Positions 25,660 to 35,129 of a DNA stretch of 64,000 nt are shown here, in pieces; positions within the stretch are counted from its first letter, which is position 1, and each line of letters opens with the position of its first letter. Source of the DNA: Saprospiraceae bacterium (GTDB lineage Bacteria; Bacteroidota; Bacteroidia; Chitinophagales; Saprospiraceae). The translations under genes and the position numbers were made by a program. Where the stretch lies: NCBI GenBank assembly GCA_028280415.1, contig JANQLV010000029.1:1-64000 (forward strand), read 5' to 3'. The notes under the pieces were generated by a model. The model had not been told where the DNA came from. It did not search any database and saw only the letters and a program-made list of their open reading frames with translations.

Positions 25660-26463
25660 TTAAGAAAGTTGGGGGCGATCTGAATCAAGTCGCTTGAAAT
25701 GAAATTCCTGATCGTCAATTGATTCTAAATATTCACGCCATTCCAGATAGGATCGGTATTCCTCAAAAGCCAAGCAACAAGCGCTAGTAATTAAGAATAG
25801 ACCAAATTGTGGGTCGCCAAACTCAAAGAATAGCCAGCCGAAAAGTATCACACAGAACGGCTCAATATAGATTTTCACATGATGCGTTTTTAGTCTTATA
25901 TTGAAGCTTGGAAAAGTAACGGTCGTCAACCAATTTAAAAAAAAGCTATCTCCACGATTATTTCGATCTCTTGGAATTCGTCTTCGAAACTTACGATCAT
26001 TACTCAATTTGTGTAAGATGGCGGCAAGAAAAAAAACATAGCTATAAAACAACAACATAAAAGAACGAAGCGGATCAGGAAAAGGAGTTATGCTGATACT
26101 ATAGATTAGTTTTAAGTTATCTAAGAGTTCTTTAGCACAGAATATGATTAAGTCTACCCATCCTTGAAAGTCTACTGGCCGCTGTTCAATGAAAGTAAAT
26201 TCAGGCCAAACTAGAATTTCAAAATTCCAGATCAAAAAAATCCTTGTCCAAATATATCCGTAAAGTATTGTCCATAATGAAAATGTTTTAGAGCCAATGT
26301 TATTACGCAAAATGACTCTTAAACTAAAAGCGATACCCTTGATGATTGCTTCTAATTTTTTACTTAGCCAGCTTAAAATCGGGAACCACCTTTTTGTTCT
26401 ATTCGAAGATTCTCCAGTAAAATTTTTGTTTACAGGGTTGAAGTTCGCTCTCTTGTTTTTCAT
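25660..26463 (-). CDS. Membrane protein of the mobilization operon
   Basis: 267 residues with about four membrane helices (near 62-82, 105-120, 128-150 and 205-232) and basic cytoplasmic ends. Its start overlaps the end of the coupling-protein gene by 4 bp. No family is recognised. By position it may anchor or assist the coupling ATPase, like small inner-membrane partners in other mobilization systems. Confidence 0.65.
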   Translation of the reverse strand: MKNKRANFNPVNKNFTGESSNRTKRWFPILSWLSKKLEAIIKGIAFSLRVILRNNIGSKTFSLWTILYGYIWTRIFLIWNFEILVWPEFTFIEQRPVDFQGWVDLIIFCAKELLDNLKLIYSISITPFPDPLRSFMLLFYSYVFFLAAILHKLSNDRKFRRRIPRDRNNRGDSFFLNWLTTVTFPSFNIRLKTHHVKIYIEPFCVILFGWLFFEFGDPQFGLFLITSACCLAFEEYRSYLEWREYLESIDDQEFHFKRLDSDRPQLS

Positions 26464-28025
26464 ACTTTATTATTTTGTTTGAATGTGGGCTTCAAAAAAT
26501 TCTCCTTAGTACTCCAAACTCGTCCCGTTAAATTGACAATCGCATCGACCAGAAAATCATTGCGCCATCCTCCGGTACGAAGCATGGAAAACTCTTTAGG
26601 TAGAATCTGATACTGAAATTCTTTACTGAATGAACCACCACTTTCTGAAATAGTATGACTATTACGATAATCTTTTCCTATCACCTGAGAAGCAAACTCA
26701 TTCGTGTCAAAGCAACTATTGGCGTGAAAGACTTTTAAAGCTAAATTAGAAAGTAGGCTTTTAGCTTTGGCTTCTGCGGCATGACCGCCTATTGTGAAAT
26801 AATAATTATTTATACTCTGGGTAAGATAGACCGTCATAACAAGAGAGCTTCTAGCCGTCGTCTGAAACGTAGCATCTGTTTCAAGCATAAAGAGCTGACT
26901 TTCATCTACAAATAGAAATACTGGTTGTGGGTTCTCTTCCTCCTTTGGTCTCCGTCTCTCTAAAGCCTGCTGAAACATATATTTATACAAACCCTGTGCA
27001 AATACTCCGGCCAGTAGATACTCTTTTACACTAAAATCAAGGATAATAATTTTTCCTTCTTGGTAAGTCCTCTCTGGTCTCACTTCGGAACTAATCCCTT
27101 TTGAAAAAGTTTCTCTTAAAATTCCTTCAAGAAAGACTTCTGCAATTCCAAGAAAAAATTCGTTGAAAGTGCTTTGAGTTTTGGGTGATAAATTTGGGTA
27201 TTCTTTCGTAAAATAAGTATAGACTAAATGAAAGGATCGCTTGTCTTTTGCGTAGCTCGAACTATGACTATTTAGATTTTGATTAGCCTTAACCAAACAA
27301 TTAGCACAGTAATTCTGTGCTAAAAACTGATCCATTTTTCGGTTGATGATTTTTAATTTTTCTAAGGTATTGGGATTGTCTAAATCTAATCTAGCGGCTC
27401 TTTGTTCTTGTAACAACTCTTCAAAAAATCTTACTTTATCTGGAGTTAATGCACTAACCAAAGCTTCTCTCAGGTTTTCAATAGTGATAGGTTCACCAGC
27501 TAATCTTAGTAGAGATACCAAACGATTAATCAATCTTCTTAATCCCCTAATCCAAAAGCCACCTTCCTGATCTCCTCCTGAGCCTCCTCCGGCTGAAAAA
27601 TTATTATACAAGTCCTGAGCAATCATTAGTAGATTCGTAATAGTAGATACTTCTCCCCCTCCTCTGCTCTTACGACTCATTTCATATTCAAGGAAATTGA
27701 ATTCCAAGCCGCTTTTTTCATCAAGTATAACTAGATCATCAGACCGTCCAGTTTTTTCAGCTAATTCTTCCCACACTTTTCTTTCATCTGGCTTTGCACA
27801 AAGGACTAAACCGCCAATATTCATTTTTAAAAATAGAAGAATTAACCATCGAGCAAATCCACTACTTTTACCACTTCCTGTTCCCCCCGATGCAAATGCA
27901 CCTCTGCACAAATCCTCTACAATGAGAGGGTCTTCGGGATAGCCAGGAAAATAGCCTACGACCTGATTAAGGACATCATAATATTTTGACTTGGGAAGAA
28001 TAGGTTGTCTTTTAGATCGGAACAT
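26460..28025 (-). CDS. TraG/TraD/VirD4-like coupling ATPase
   Basis: 521 residues. Walker A is FASGGTGSGKSSGFARW (about 45-61) and Walker B is PVFLFVDESQLF. A TraM-recognition-like block follows (TTARSSLVMTVYLTQSINNYYFTIGG). No N-terminal membrane helices are present; they may be supplied by the overlapping membrane-protein gene downstream. The protein would bring relaxase-bound DNA to a secretion channel. No VirB4 or other channel genes are in the element, so it would need a channel encoded elsewhere. Confidence 0.9.
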   Translation of the reverse strand: MFRSKRQPILPKSKYYDVLNQVVGYFPGYPEDPLIVEDLCRGAFASGGTGSGKSSGFARWLILLFLKMNIGGLVLCAKPDERKVWEELAEKTGRSDDLVILDEKSGLEFNFLEYEMSRKSRGGGEVSTITNLLMIAQDLYNNFSAGGGSGGDQEGGFWIRGLRRLINRLVSLLRLAGEPITIENLREALVSALTPDKVRFFEELLQEQRAARLDLDNPNTLEKLKIINRKMDQFLAQNYCANCLVKANQNLNSHSSSYAKDKRSFHLVYTYFTKEYPNLSPKTQSTFNEFFLGIAEVFLEGILRETFSKGISSEVRPERTYQEGKIIILDFSVKEYLLAGVFAQGLYKYMFQQALERRRPKEEENPQPVFLFVDESQLFMLETDATFQTTARSSLVMTVYLTQSINNYYFTIGGHAAEAKAKSLLSNLALKVFHANSCFDTNEFASQVIGKDYRNSHTISESGGSFSKEFQYQILPKEFSMLRTGGWRNDFLVDAIVNLTGRVWSTKENFLKPTFKQNNKV

Positions 28026-28058
28026 AATTAATATTTAAGAGTGAATCATTCAAATCAG

Positions 28059-28847
28059 TTAATCTCCTATTTCTGGTTCGCTTGGCTCTCCTGCTCCTTC
28101 TGGGCTAGTGTGAGAGATTGAAGGCGAGTTATTATCTGAAAAATCAAGTGGCTCTCCTTCAGGAGGAGGATTATCAAATGTGATTGGATAATGGTCTTCG
28201 TTATGAATTTGAACAACTTCATTTGAGTTAATCTCATGCGTTTCTAGTTCAGGAATATCATCTAATGAATCATTACTAATAGCGGGTGTATTTAGGCTAT
28301 TATTTGTAACATCTTGATTATGAACTTTTGGATTTATCTGTTTGTCCAGTCTGTTTTTTCCAAACGCATCTCGAAGTATACTATCATCTTTTTCGTTCTG
28401 AACTTTCTGCTGGACTTGTTCTATGAAATTCCTAGAAACTGATTTCTTGCTTCCTTCATTAAATGCAGTCTTAGCAGGGTGAAAAATGTGTTCTCTAGCT
28501 TTATCTTTTGATAACTGGTCATAAAAGTATTGGTCAATATGTTGTTCTATTAAGTTTTTGTCCTCGAATTCTTTTTTTATATCTTTCATTATTTCAGAAT
28601 CGAGTTGATCTTTTCTTACCTGTATTACATCTGCTGTATTTTCATAATCTTGGAGTGTCGGGTCGGGTAAAACCGGGTCTCTCTTTTGAAGAGTTAATTG
28701 ATAATAATTTAGTGTGGCTGCCTGATTCTCTTTATTAATTCGTTCTCGATATTTACCATTTCGAAGAGTTTTATCTATGTTTTTAAAATCTTCTTCAATT
28801 TGATCTCTTAGACTTTTCAAGTTGTTTTTAAAATCCTTTTTATCCAT
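28059..28847 (-). CDS. Charged, disordered protein upstream of coupling ATPase
   Basis: 262 residues. A helical, basic N-half (LKSLRDQIEEDFKNIDKTLRNGKYRERINKENQAATLNYYQLTLQKR) precedes an acidic Pro/Ser-rich C-terminal region (ETHEINSNEVVQIHNEDHYPITFDNPPPEG). No enzymatic motif. It is the first gene of the four-gene mobilization run, 33 bp upstream of the coupling ATPase, so it may be an adaptor between relaxase and coupling protein. Divergent from 28921. Confidence 0.65.
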   Translation of the reverse strand: MDKKDFKNNLKSLRDQIEEDFKNIDKTLRNGKYRERINKENQAATLNYYQLTLQKRDPVLPDPTLQDYENTADVIQVRKDQLDSEIMKDIKKEFEDKNLIEQHIDQYFYDQLSKDKAREHIFHPAKTAFNEGSKKSVSRNFIEQVQQKVQNEKDDSILRDAFGKNRLDKQINPKVHNQDVTNNSLNTPAISNDSLDDIPELETHEINSNEVVQIHNEDHYPITFDNPPPEGEPLDFSDNNSPSISHTSPEGAGEPSEPEIGD

Positions 28848-28920
28848 CTTGATTTTTGTTTTGTTATATGATAGAATATTGAGTCTTTTTAAAGTTTAAT
28901 ATTTGACCAAGGTCTTAATC

Positions 28921-29244
28921 ATGGATTACTCAACTTATCAATATGTCACTCCAACTTATGCCAAAGAAATTATGAACAGACCCTCTTGTCATCCTGAATT
29001 TGCTACCGCTGCGGCTGAATTAATAACCACCTACGTGCGCCGTCATCAACCTGATCCAGAGATACTCATTGACCATGTACACGAACTAGCCATCCGACGA
29101 CTTCTGAGTTGGGAACATCAGCTAAAAAGACGTATTCCTATGGATAAGCGAGATTATTGGATTAAGACAAATCTTGGACTAATCCCTCGGAATGAAGAGT
29201 TCGAGCAAAAAGTTCTTGGGTTTGGACAAGAGTCTGTTCATTAG
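28921..29244 (+). CDS. Small hypothetical protein
   Basis: 107 residues from the ATG at 28921 (a TTG at 28903 would add six). Soluble, His- and Arg-rich middle (TTYVRRHQPDPEILIDHVHELAIRRLLSWEHQLKRR), no known domain. It lies divergent from the mobilization operon with 73 bp between, and would share its control region. Function unknown. Confidence 0.55.
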   Translation: MDYSTYQYVTPTYAKEIMNRPSCHPEFATAAAELITTYVRRHQPDPEILIDHVHELAIRRLLSWEHQLKRRIPMDKRDYWIKTNLGLIPRNEEFEQKVLGFGQESVH

Positions 29245-29280
29245 GAGTATTAAAAATCCGATTAGCCCAATAGAGATTAA

Positions 29281-29544
29281 TTATCCTTTTGCATTGCATA
29301 GAATACCGCAAACGATGATAAAAATGATTGTTATGGCGGCAGAGAAAACTCTCTTACTATCATCGTCCTTTATATCCAGACCAAAAATAAGTTTGAGAAT
29401 TGGCCCGTGAATAGTGTTAATCGCACCATAGATAGCAAGCCATGCACTGATTAAAATTCCAGTGAATATTAGATTTTCATCTTTTTGGAGCCAACAACCC
29501 TGTAAGCTCATTGCTAATAATAAAAGGGGAAGTATTTTTTTCAT
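29281..29544 (-). CDS. Small lipoprotein with two membrane helices
   Basis: 87 residues. The signal peptide ends in a lipobox, LLAMSLQGC, at about residue 17, followed by two hydrophobic stretches (about 29-44 and 66-83). Small lipoproteins near conjugation genes often act in entry exclusion, but I cannot assign that here. Isolated between convergent and divergent neighbours. Confidence 0.55.
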   Translation of the reverse strand: MKKILPLLLLAMSLQGCWLQKDENLIFTGILISAWLAIYGAINTIHGPILKLIFGLDIKDDDSKRVFSAAITIIFIIVCGILCNAKG

Positions 29545-29678
29545 AATAAGGATATTTATTTGCCTAAATATCCTCCATTACAAATTCATATACCGCATAT
29601 TGTAGAAAGTATCCAAAATGAATCTACTGACTTTAAAATGACTTCATTTTTGTATATTGACTTCAAAAGAATCTTAAA

Positions 29679-30980
29679 ATGTCAGCAAAACATTATTATG
29701 AAAAGATAGAGAAGCTTTTTACGGAATTAAGAGACCAAGTTGAAGGTGGCGTTAAGGATTTTTATACTTGGAGAGAGACTAAAGGTATCATAGACCCGAG
29801 AGGGCTAAAGGCGAGTACGATAAGCAATTTAAGGACAGACTTGTATTCACTTAAAGATAAAGATGCTCCCTTAGACAAGAAGAATAAGAAAAAGGCTGAC
29901 CGTTTAATTGATGAATATAAAAAATATAGAGTTTGGTTAGCTAAATCGATTCCAGTTGAAAAAGAACAGGGTTCTTTTGAGAATAACTTTAAAAATTGTT
30001 CTTGGTTTTTCTATTATTTTCGCCAAGCCAATAGCGGTGCTCATTTAGCGAGAGCTATCCTATCATTGGAGGATGGCAAAAAAGTAACTTTAAAGAGCGT
30101 TTCGGATAATGATGAGACAGAATATGAAGGGCAATTTTCGCTATGGCACAATCGATTTGGAGTCTTTGAGCTTCAAGGTAAAACCACAAAGAAAAAACTT
30201 TCTTTACAAGCTTTTTTGGGAACAAAACAGAAAGAGTTGGCATTAGGGTTTTATGTGACATCGGACTTCGAAACATTAATTTCAGGTACGTTTGTTCTTC
30301 AGCAAATAAATGATAAAGAAGTCGAAAACTTAGAGCCTATCTTGCTCTCACATACAACCAATAAAGAAGAATTTAATAACGTACTTTTGCCAATCAGACG
30401 TTTTCTTTCTTTGAAAAGTAGAAATCATTTCAGGCTCCCTCGTAGCATATATGACAAACATTTGCTTAAAGAAAGTATTGATAAATACGAACCTAATCGA
30501 TCAGCTTTTTTCTTTTCTGAAAATCGACCAGTTGTTTTTATATCCTCACCATATGAGTTTACTTCTTTAAGGGAAAAAGAAAAACAGCATATAATTGAAT
30601 TAAAAAATCGACTTGAAAAGGCATTCCCCTATTTGGATATTGAATATACAGAAGAAAAAGAAAAGCTCGATAAAAACTCTACACCTGAATTTATTCACAA
30701 TTTGGAAAGGATAAAAAGAGCAACTTATTTTATTTTTATTTCTCCTGTATCTGAAAAACCGACAGCATCCATTGTTGAAATGTCATGGGCACTTGCTTTT
30801 AGTAAACATGTTCTCCTTTGTTATAAAAGAGGAACGATTCCTGAAATACTACCTAAATTAAAGTCAAGCAAAAGTTCAAATCATGCCCAAATATTGACAA
30901 TTCAATTTGATGATTTTGAAAAAGACTTTGAAGAAATTTGTGATAGAATCACCTTAGAAATTATGAACGATACTCAATAA
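29679..30980 (+). CDS. TIR/deoxyribosyltransferase-like putative effector
   Basis: 433 residues. The N-terminal 90 residues are helical, with a helix-turn-helix-like DPRGLKASTISNLRTDLYSL. The middle (about 100-270) is a predicted beta-rich domain of unknown type. The C-terminal 150 residues look Rossmann-like: RPVVFISSPYEF, FIHNLERIKRATYFIFISP and SIVEMSWALAFSKHVLLCYKRG, where the Glu in VEMSWALAF aligns with the catalytic Glu of TIR and nucleoside 2-deoxyribosyltransferase domains. It may cleave NAD or a nucleotide on phage sensing. Monocistronic between mobilization genes. Confidence 0.6.
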   Translation: MSAKHYYEKIEKLFTELRDQVEGGVKDFYTWRETKGIIDPRGLKASTISNLRTDLYSLKDKDAPLDKKNKKKADRLIDEYKKYRVWLAKSIPVEKEQGSFENNFKNCSWFFYYFRQANSGAHLARAILSLEDGKKVTLKSVSDNDETEYEGQFSLWHNRFGVFELQGKTTKKKLSLQAFLGTKQKELALGFYVTSDFETLISGTFVLQQINDKEVENLEPILLSHTTNKEEFNNVLLPIRRFLSLKSRNHFRLPRSIYDKHLLKESIDKYEPNRSAFFFSENRPVVFISSPYEFTSLREKEKQHIIELKNRLEKAFPYLDIEYTEEKEKLDKNSTPEFIHNLERIKRATYFIFISPVSEKPTASIVEMSWALAFSKHVLLCYKRGTIPEILPKLKSSKSSNHAQILTIQFDDFEKDFEEICDRITLEIMNDTQ

Positions 30981-30984
30981 ATTA

Positions 30985-31236
30985 TCAGAGTTCAAAGTCC
31001 AACTGATTTGCAACTCGCTTTATGATTTTTTGCTGTACCCTTATTGAATCAATCCTTTTCTTTTCAGTATCTTTCCCTGAGTTGTTAGCAAGAATTTCTT
31101 GTCCTCTTTTATAAAAACGTTGAACCGGTTCAGGATCACTTTTAGCAACATTTTTTACTATCCTGGCAAATTCGTTCATTGTAATATTTGTTTCACCAAC
31201 CGTTATCGGTTGTTGTTTCTTTTTCCTTTTAAACAT
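30985..31236 (-). CDS. Small basic protein
   Basis: 83 residues, basic N-terminus (MFKRKKKQQP) then helical (NEFARIVKNVAKSDPEPVQRFYKRGQEIL). Convergent with the TIR-like gene, 4 bp from its stop. It may bind DNA or be a relaxase accessory given its position before the relaxase region, but there is no recognised domain. Confidence 0.5.
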   Translation of the reverse strand: MFKRKKKQQPITVGETNITMNEFARIVKNVAKSDPEPVQRFYKRGQEILANNSGKDTEKKRIDSIRVQQKIIKRVANQLDFEL

Positions 31237-31421
31237 CTAGTGCTCCCTTCTTTCCATAGCTATATGTAAAGTATGTAAACTTTAAAGTCAACTCTTTTCT
31301 TGAATAAGCTAGAAAACTCTGGAAAACTCAAATCCCCCTCCTCTGAATTATTGCTCCTCGTCAATTTTCAACCTATCCTTGTGTAAGAATTATTCTTAGA
31401 CGAGACGTCTGCCCTTATTTT

Positions 31422-31766
31422 TCACTTTATCTTTTTTTCTATGTCTCCTTTTATCTTTTCTTTTTGCTGCTCTTTTTCATCCTCTACTTCCTGGCTTTCT
31501 GCCTGTCGTTTTTCTCGTTTTGCTTCCTCTTCTTTTTTGCCCTTTCTGGCTTTTTCTACTCGTCCGCTTTTCGGTGCTCTCTTCTTTTTCTGCACCCTGC
31601 CCTGTTCCTTTTTCGGTTTCCTTTTCCTTTTCCGTTCATTTCTTTCTCTTTGCCGCCTTTCCACTCCATTTTTTACTGGGCTTTTTATTCCTCGTCCACC
31701 TCCTTTAGCTATCAGATTTTTACTACTTGGCTTTCTTCCAGCCCGTTCATTTTCTTCACTTAACAA
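31422..31766 (-). CDS. Possible Lys/Arg/Glu-rich basic protein
   Basis: Read from a TTG at 31766, this 114-residue frame is extremely charged (RRQRERNERKRKRKPKK; KKEEEAKREKRQ). The plus strand is correspondingly pyrimidine-rich. It begins 9 bp from the relaxase ATG on the other strand. It could be a nicking accessory protein binding an adjacent origin of transfer, or low-complexity non-coding DNA in that region. Composition alone cannot tell. Confidence 0.35.
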   Translation of the reverse strand: MLSEENERAGRKPSSKNLIAKGGGRGIKSPVKNGVERRQRERNERKRKRKPKKEQGRVQKKKRAPKSGRVEKARKGKKEEEAKREKRQAESQEVEDEKEQQKEKIKGDIEKKIK

Positions 31767-31775
31767 TTCAAAATT

Positions 31776-34619
31776 ATGCTTCGTATCACGGTCAGCAAAG
31801 GTGGAAAATCTGCTGTGAACTACTTCAAAGGTGCTTTGTCCAAACAGGATTATTATTCTGAAAAAGCAGAGGTCTTGGGCAAATGGCATGGTAAAACTGC
31901 CGCTCAACTTGGCTTTTCGGGAGTAGTTAATGAACAGGATTTTGAACAGGTAGTGAATAATCGGAACCCTTTAACCGGAGATAAAATCACCGTTCGGGAT
32001 GCAGCCAATAGACGAGCTGGTTTCGACTTTACATTTAATGCGCCAAAGTCCGTCAGCGTGGTTGAGGCGATCACAAAAGATGAAACTATTCGCAAAGCCC
32101 ATCGAACTGCCTTAGAGAGAGCCATGCGATCTGTAGAAGCCGATATGCAAACGCAGGAAGGACAAGGAAAAGACAAACGCTATGAGAGCACAGGTAATAT
32201 AATTTACGCTTCCTTTGAGCATGATACTTCTCGTCCCATCGAGCACCAGAGAGAGGATCAAATCGAGTTTATCCCCGATCCACATTTGCATACCCATTGC
32301 TTTGTGATGAATGTTACATGGAATGAAAGGAAGAATCGTTATCAAGCTATCGAGGCAGGAAATATTAAAAAGAATGGAAGCTACTATGAAGCTTTGTATC
32401 ATTGTCACTTAGCAGAAGAACTTCAAAAGGCTGGCTATCAAACTAGACGTACAAAAAATAGTTTTGAGATCAAAGGTATCTCTCGTGAGACAATTGAAAA
32501 ATTTTCTAACCGAACTAAAGAGATCGAAAAAGTTGCTCAAGAAAAGAATTTAACTTGGGCAAAAGACAAGGCTGATCTGGGAGCCAAAACCAGAAACAAT
32601 AAAAGCAAAAGTGTTTCAGAAAACCAGATACAACAAAACTGGTCGGAGCGATTAAGTCTAGAAGAACGGTTTAATATCAGCAACCTTAAAGGAGTTAAGG
32701 AGGCCGCAAGCGGCCTTGCTGTTGAAAAGAAAACAGGAGAAGTAAGCCCTGTTCATTCAGTTGATCTGGCTTTGCAACATTTTATGGAGTGCAAGAGTGC
32801 CGTAACTGAAAAACAAGTTTTGGGCTATGCCATGAAGTTAGGTATTGGGCAAATTTCTCCTGCACAAATAAAAGCGGAATTGGATCGCCGAAAAGGGGAT
32901 GAAGTTTTTACGGGTGAGAAACGCTCGGATGTTTATTTGACAACTAAAAAAGCATATGTAGCAGAAAGGCAAATGAAAAATTTTGCCGTTTCGACACGAG
33001 CAAAATATCAAGGGCTTAATCCTGATTATACTCCGCAGCAAGACTTTTTAAATGACGGTCAAAAACATGCCATCTATCACGCTTTGAATTCACCTGATCA
33101 GGTTATACTTATTTCTGGTGGCGCAGGTACTGGTAAGACAACATTAATGAAGGAAGTTAAGGCCGGAGTAGAGCAAAACAAAAAAAGGCTGTATGCTTTC
33201 GCTCCTTCTGCTGAGGCTTCAAGAGGTGTGCTGCGCAGCAAAGGCTTTAAAGATGCAGATACGATTAAAAAACTACTCACGGATTACAAAGTACAAGAAC
33301 AACTTAAAGATCAGGTAATCTTGATTGATGAAGCAGGCATGATTGGTAATCAAACCATGAATAGTGTTTTTAATCTTGCTAAAAAGCAAAATGCCAGAGT
33401 TATTCTCTCAGGAGATTGGAAACAGCATAATTCAGTTGAAAGCGGAGATGCACTTAGGCTATTGGAGCAACACGCTCAAATGCCTGTGGCAAGAGTGAGT
33501 GAGGTCGTTCGACAAAAAGATAGCTCAGATTATAAAGAAGCCGTTTTAGCTTTGGCTGATGGCAACTATGAACATGGGTTCGATAAGCTGGAAAAAATGA
33601 ACAGCATCATCGAGATTGAAGATCAGGAGGAACGCCATAACCAGATAGCTGATGATTACCTAAAATCTGTTCAAGCACCTCTCATTCATTCCTCCAAAGG
33701 GAATACACGGCAACGGACAGCGATTGTTGTTGCACCTACTCATGCCGAAGGAAAAGCCATTACACAATCTATTAGAGCAAAATTAAAGGAAGTGGGTATT
33801 GTCGATCAAAAAGATAAGCGATTTCAGGTATTGCGGAATCTTTCTTACACCGAGGCAGAAAAGCAAGATCATTTGAACTACCTGCCAGGAATGACTATCC
33901 AATTTCATAAATCGTGTGAAAGATTTAAAGCTGGTAATTGTTACGATGTAATCAACTCTAGTGATGATGGACTGGTTTTGATTCAAGATCAAAAAACAAA
34001 ACAGTCAAGCCCCCTGCCCTTTGAGGAAGTACATAAATTTCAGGTTTGTCAAAAGGAAACGATTGGTATTGCCGAGGGAGACATTATACGTATCACCCGA
34101 AATGGACAAGCTATCAATAATACATCTTTGAACAATGGGGATACTTACACCATCAAAGGCTTTACTAAAGAAGGCAATATCCAAACGACCAACGGCAAGG
34201 TGATCCATAAAGATTACCAAAATATGTCTCTTGGATATTATCGCACCTCTCATTCAGCGCAAGGCAGAGACGCTGATGATGTCTTGATTGCTCAAAGTTC
34301 CCTTTCCTTTTCAGCCTCTAATGAAAAACAGTTTTATGTATCTGTATCCAGAGGGGTGGAACGCTGTTTTATATATACCGATGATAAAAGGGGACTGAAA
34401 CAGGCGATCAGTCAAGATGCGAACCGGATGAGTGCATCCGAAGTCCTAGAGGCGCATCAAGCCTATGCAGAATCTTACCCCTTACAATTTTTAAGAGTAA
34501 ACCACTATCAACATGACATGGAGAATTATCGTCACGAAAGATTAAAAGAAACCGCTTATGAACCCGACATCGCAATCCTTTCAGCAAGAAGCCGAAAAGA
34601 AATTTCCATCGACATCTGA
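31776..34619 (+). CDS. MobF-family relaxase with helicase domain (TrwC/TraI-like)
   Basis: 947 residues. The N-terminal relaxase domain has its Tyr pair near 27-28 (DYYSEKAE), the MobF signature RAGFDFTFNAPKSVSVV and the metal-binding HxH block DPHLHTHCFVMNVTW. A RecD-like helicase domain follows, with Walker A GGAGTGKTTLM at about 447 and VILIDEAGMI, ending in motif VI (VSVSRGVERCFIYTD). It nicks the transfer origin, stays attached and unwinds the strand. The origin of transfer is expected close by, probably in 31237-31775. A second gene overlaps its 3' end by 62 bp. Confidence 0.95.
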   Translation: MLRITVSKGGKSAVNYFKGALSKQDYYSEKAEVLGKWHGKTAAQLGFSGVVNEQDFEQVVNNRNPLTGDKITVRDAANRRAGFDFTFNAPKSVSVVEAITKDETIRKAHRTALERAMRSVEADMQTQEGQGKDKRYESTGNIIYASFEHDTSRPIEHQREDQIEFIPDPHLHTHCFVMNVTWNERKNRYQAIEAGNIKKNGSYYEALYHCHLAEELQKAGYQTRRTKNSFEIKGISRETIEKFSNRTKEIEKVAQEKNLTWAKDKADLGAKTRNNKSKSVSENQIQQNWSERLSLEERFNISNLKGVKEAASGLAVEKKTGEVSPVHSVDLALQHFMECKSAVTEKQVLGYAMKLGIGQISPAQIKAELDRRKGDEVFTGEKRSDVYLTTKKAYVAERQMKNFAVSTRAKYQGLNPDYTPQQDFLNDGQKHAIYHALNSPDQVILISGGAGTGKTTLMKEVKAGVEQNKKRLYAFAPSAEASRGVLRSKGFKDADTIKKLLTDYKVQEQLKDQVILIDEAGMIGNQTMNSVFNLAKKQNARVILSGDWKQHNSVESGDALRLLEQHAQMPVARVSEVVRQKDSSDYKEAVLALADGNYEHGFDKLEKMNSIIEIEDQEERHNQIADDYLKSVQAPLIHSSKGNTRQRTAIVVAPTHAEGKAITQSIRAKLKEVGIVDQKDKRFQVLRNLSYTEAEKQDHLNYLPGMTIQFHKSCERFKAGNCYDVINSSDDGLVLIQDQKTKQSSPLPFEEVHKFQVCQKETIGIAEGDIIRITRNGQAINNTSLNNGDTYTIKGFTKEGNIQTTNGKVIHKDYQNMSLGYYRTSHSAQGRDADDVLIAQSSLSFSASNEKQFYVSVSRGVERCFIYTDDKRGLKQAISQDANRMSASEVLEAHQAYAESYPLQFLRVNHYQHDMENYRHERLKETAYEPDIAILSARSRKEISIDI

Positions 34620-34986
34620 TTTCCATTTCCCCGGGATGGATCATACGCCGGAAACGGCAAATCAGAATAATGTAGAAACATTATCGAGTAATTGTTTGGA
34701 ACTCGTTGCCAAAGATCAAATGGCTCCAAAGCTCAAATTTATCTTGAGCAATGGTAATCGCTACACCTTTCCTTATGCCTACATTGTGCGTATTGAATAC
34801 GATGTACAAGGCGTTTTATCCGTTTTTACATCGGAAAAAGAGATCGCTATATATGGACAGGGTTTAGACTTTGTAGAGGATCGCCTTTATGACAATCAAG
34901 TAAAATGGATTAAGGAAGTCAAGCAAAACTTGAATATTAATCAGTCCAAAATTTTGGTCAAAAGCATAGAGATTAAAGATCGGTAG
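34558..34986 (+). CDS. Small protein overlapping the relaxase end
   Basis: 142 residues from the ATG at 34558, which overlaps the relaxase by 62 bp; another ATG at 34636 would avoid the overlap and give 116 residues. C-terminal half is strand-rich (LKFILSNGNRYTFPYAYIVRIEYD...LSVFTSEKEIAIYGQGLD), as in small beta-barrel or Hfq-sized proteins, without a known motif. Probably co-transcribed with the relaxase. Function unknown. Confidence 0.6.
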   Translation: MNPTSQSFQQEAEKKFPSTSDFHFPGMDHTPETANQNNVETLSSNCLELVAKDQMAPKLKFILSNGNRYTFPYAYIVRIEYDVQGVLSVFTSEKEIAIYGQGLDFVEDRLYDNQVKWIKEVKQNLNINQSKILVKSIEIKDR

Positions 34987-35129
34987 CAGATCTAGGTCCC
35001 CTGTTAACTTATACTGAAAAAATTTAGAGGAATTATTATGATTAATTTTAAATCCTAACAATTTTGCTTTATTTGGTATCTTTATATGACTAATGAATAT
35101 TTTTTCATTCAACTATCTTATATCTTAAT

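Noticed and set aside
31441-31818. Plus-strand frames rich in Phe/Ser/Leu before the relaxase
   Set aside because: They reflect the pyrimidine-rich strand, have three overlapping frames of equal quality, and one runs into the relaxase start.
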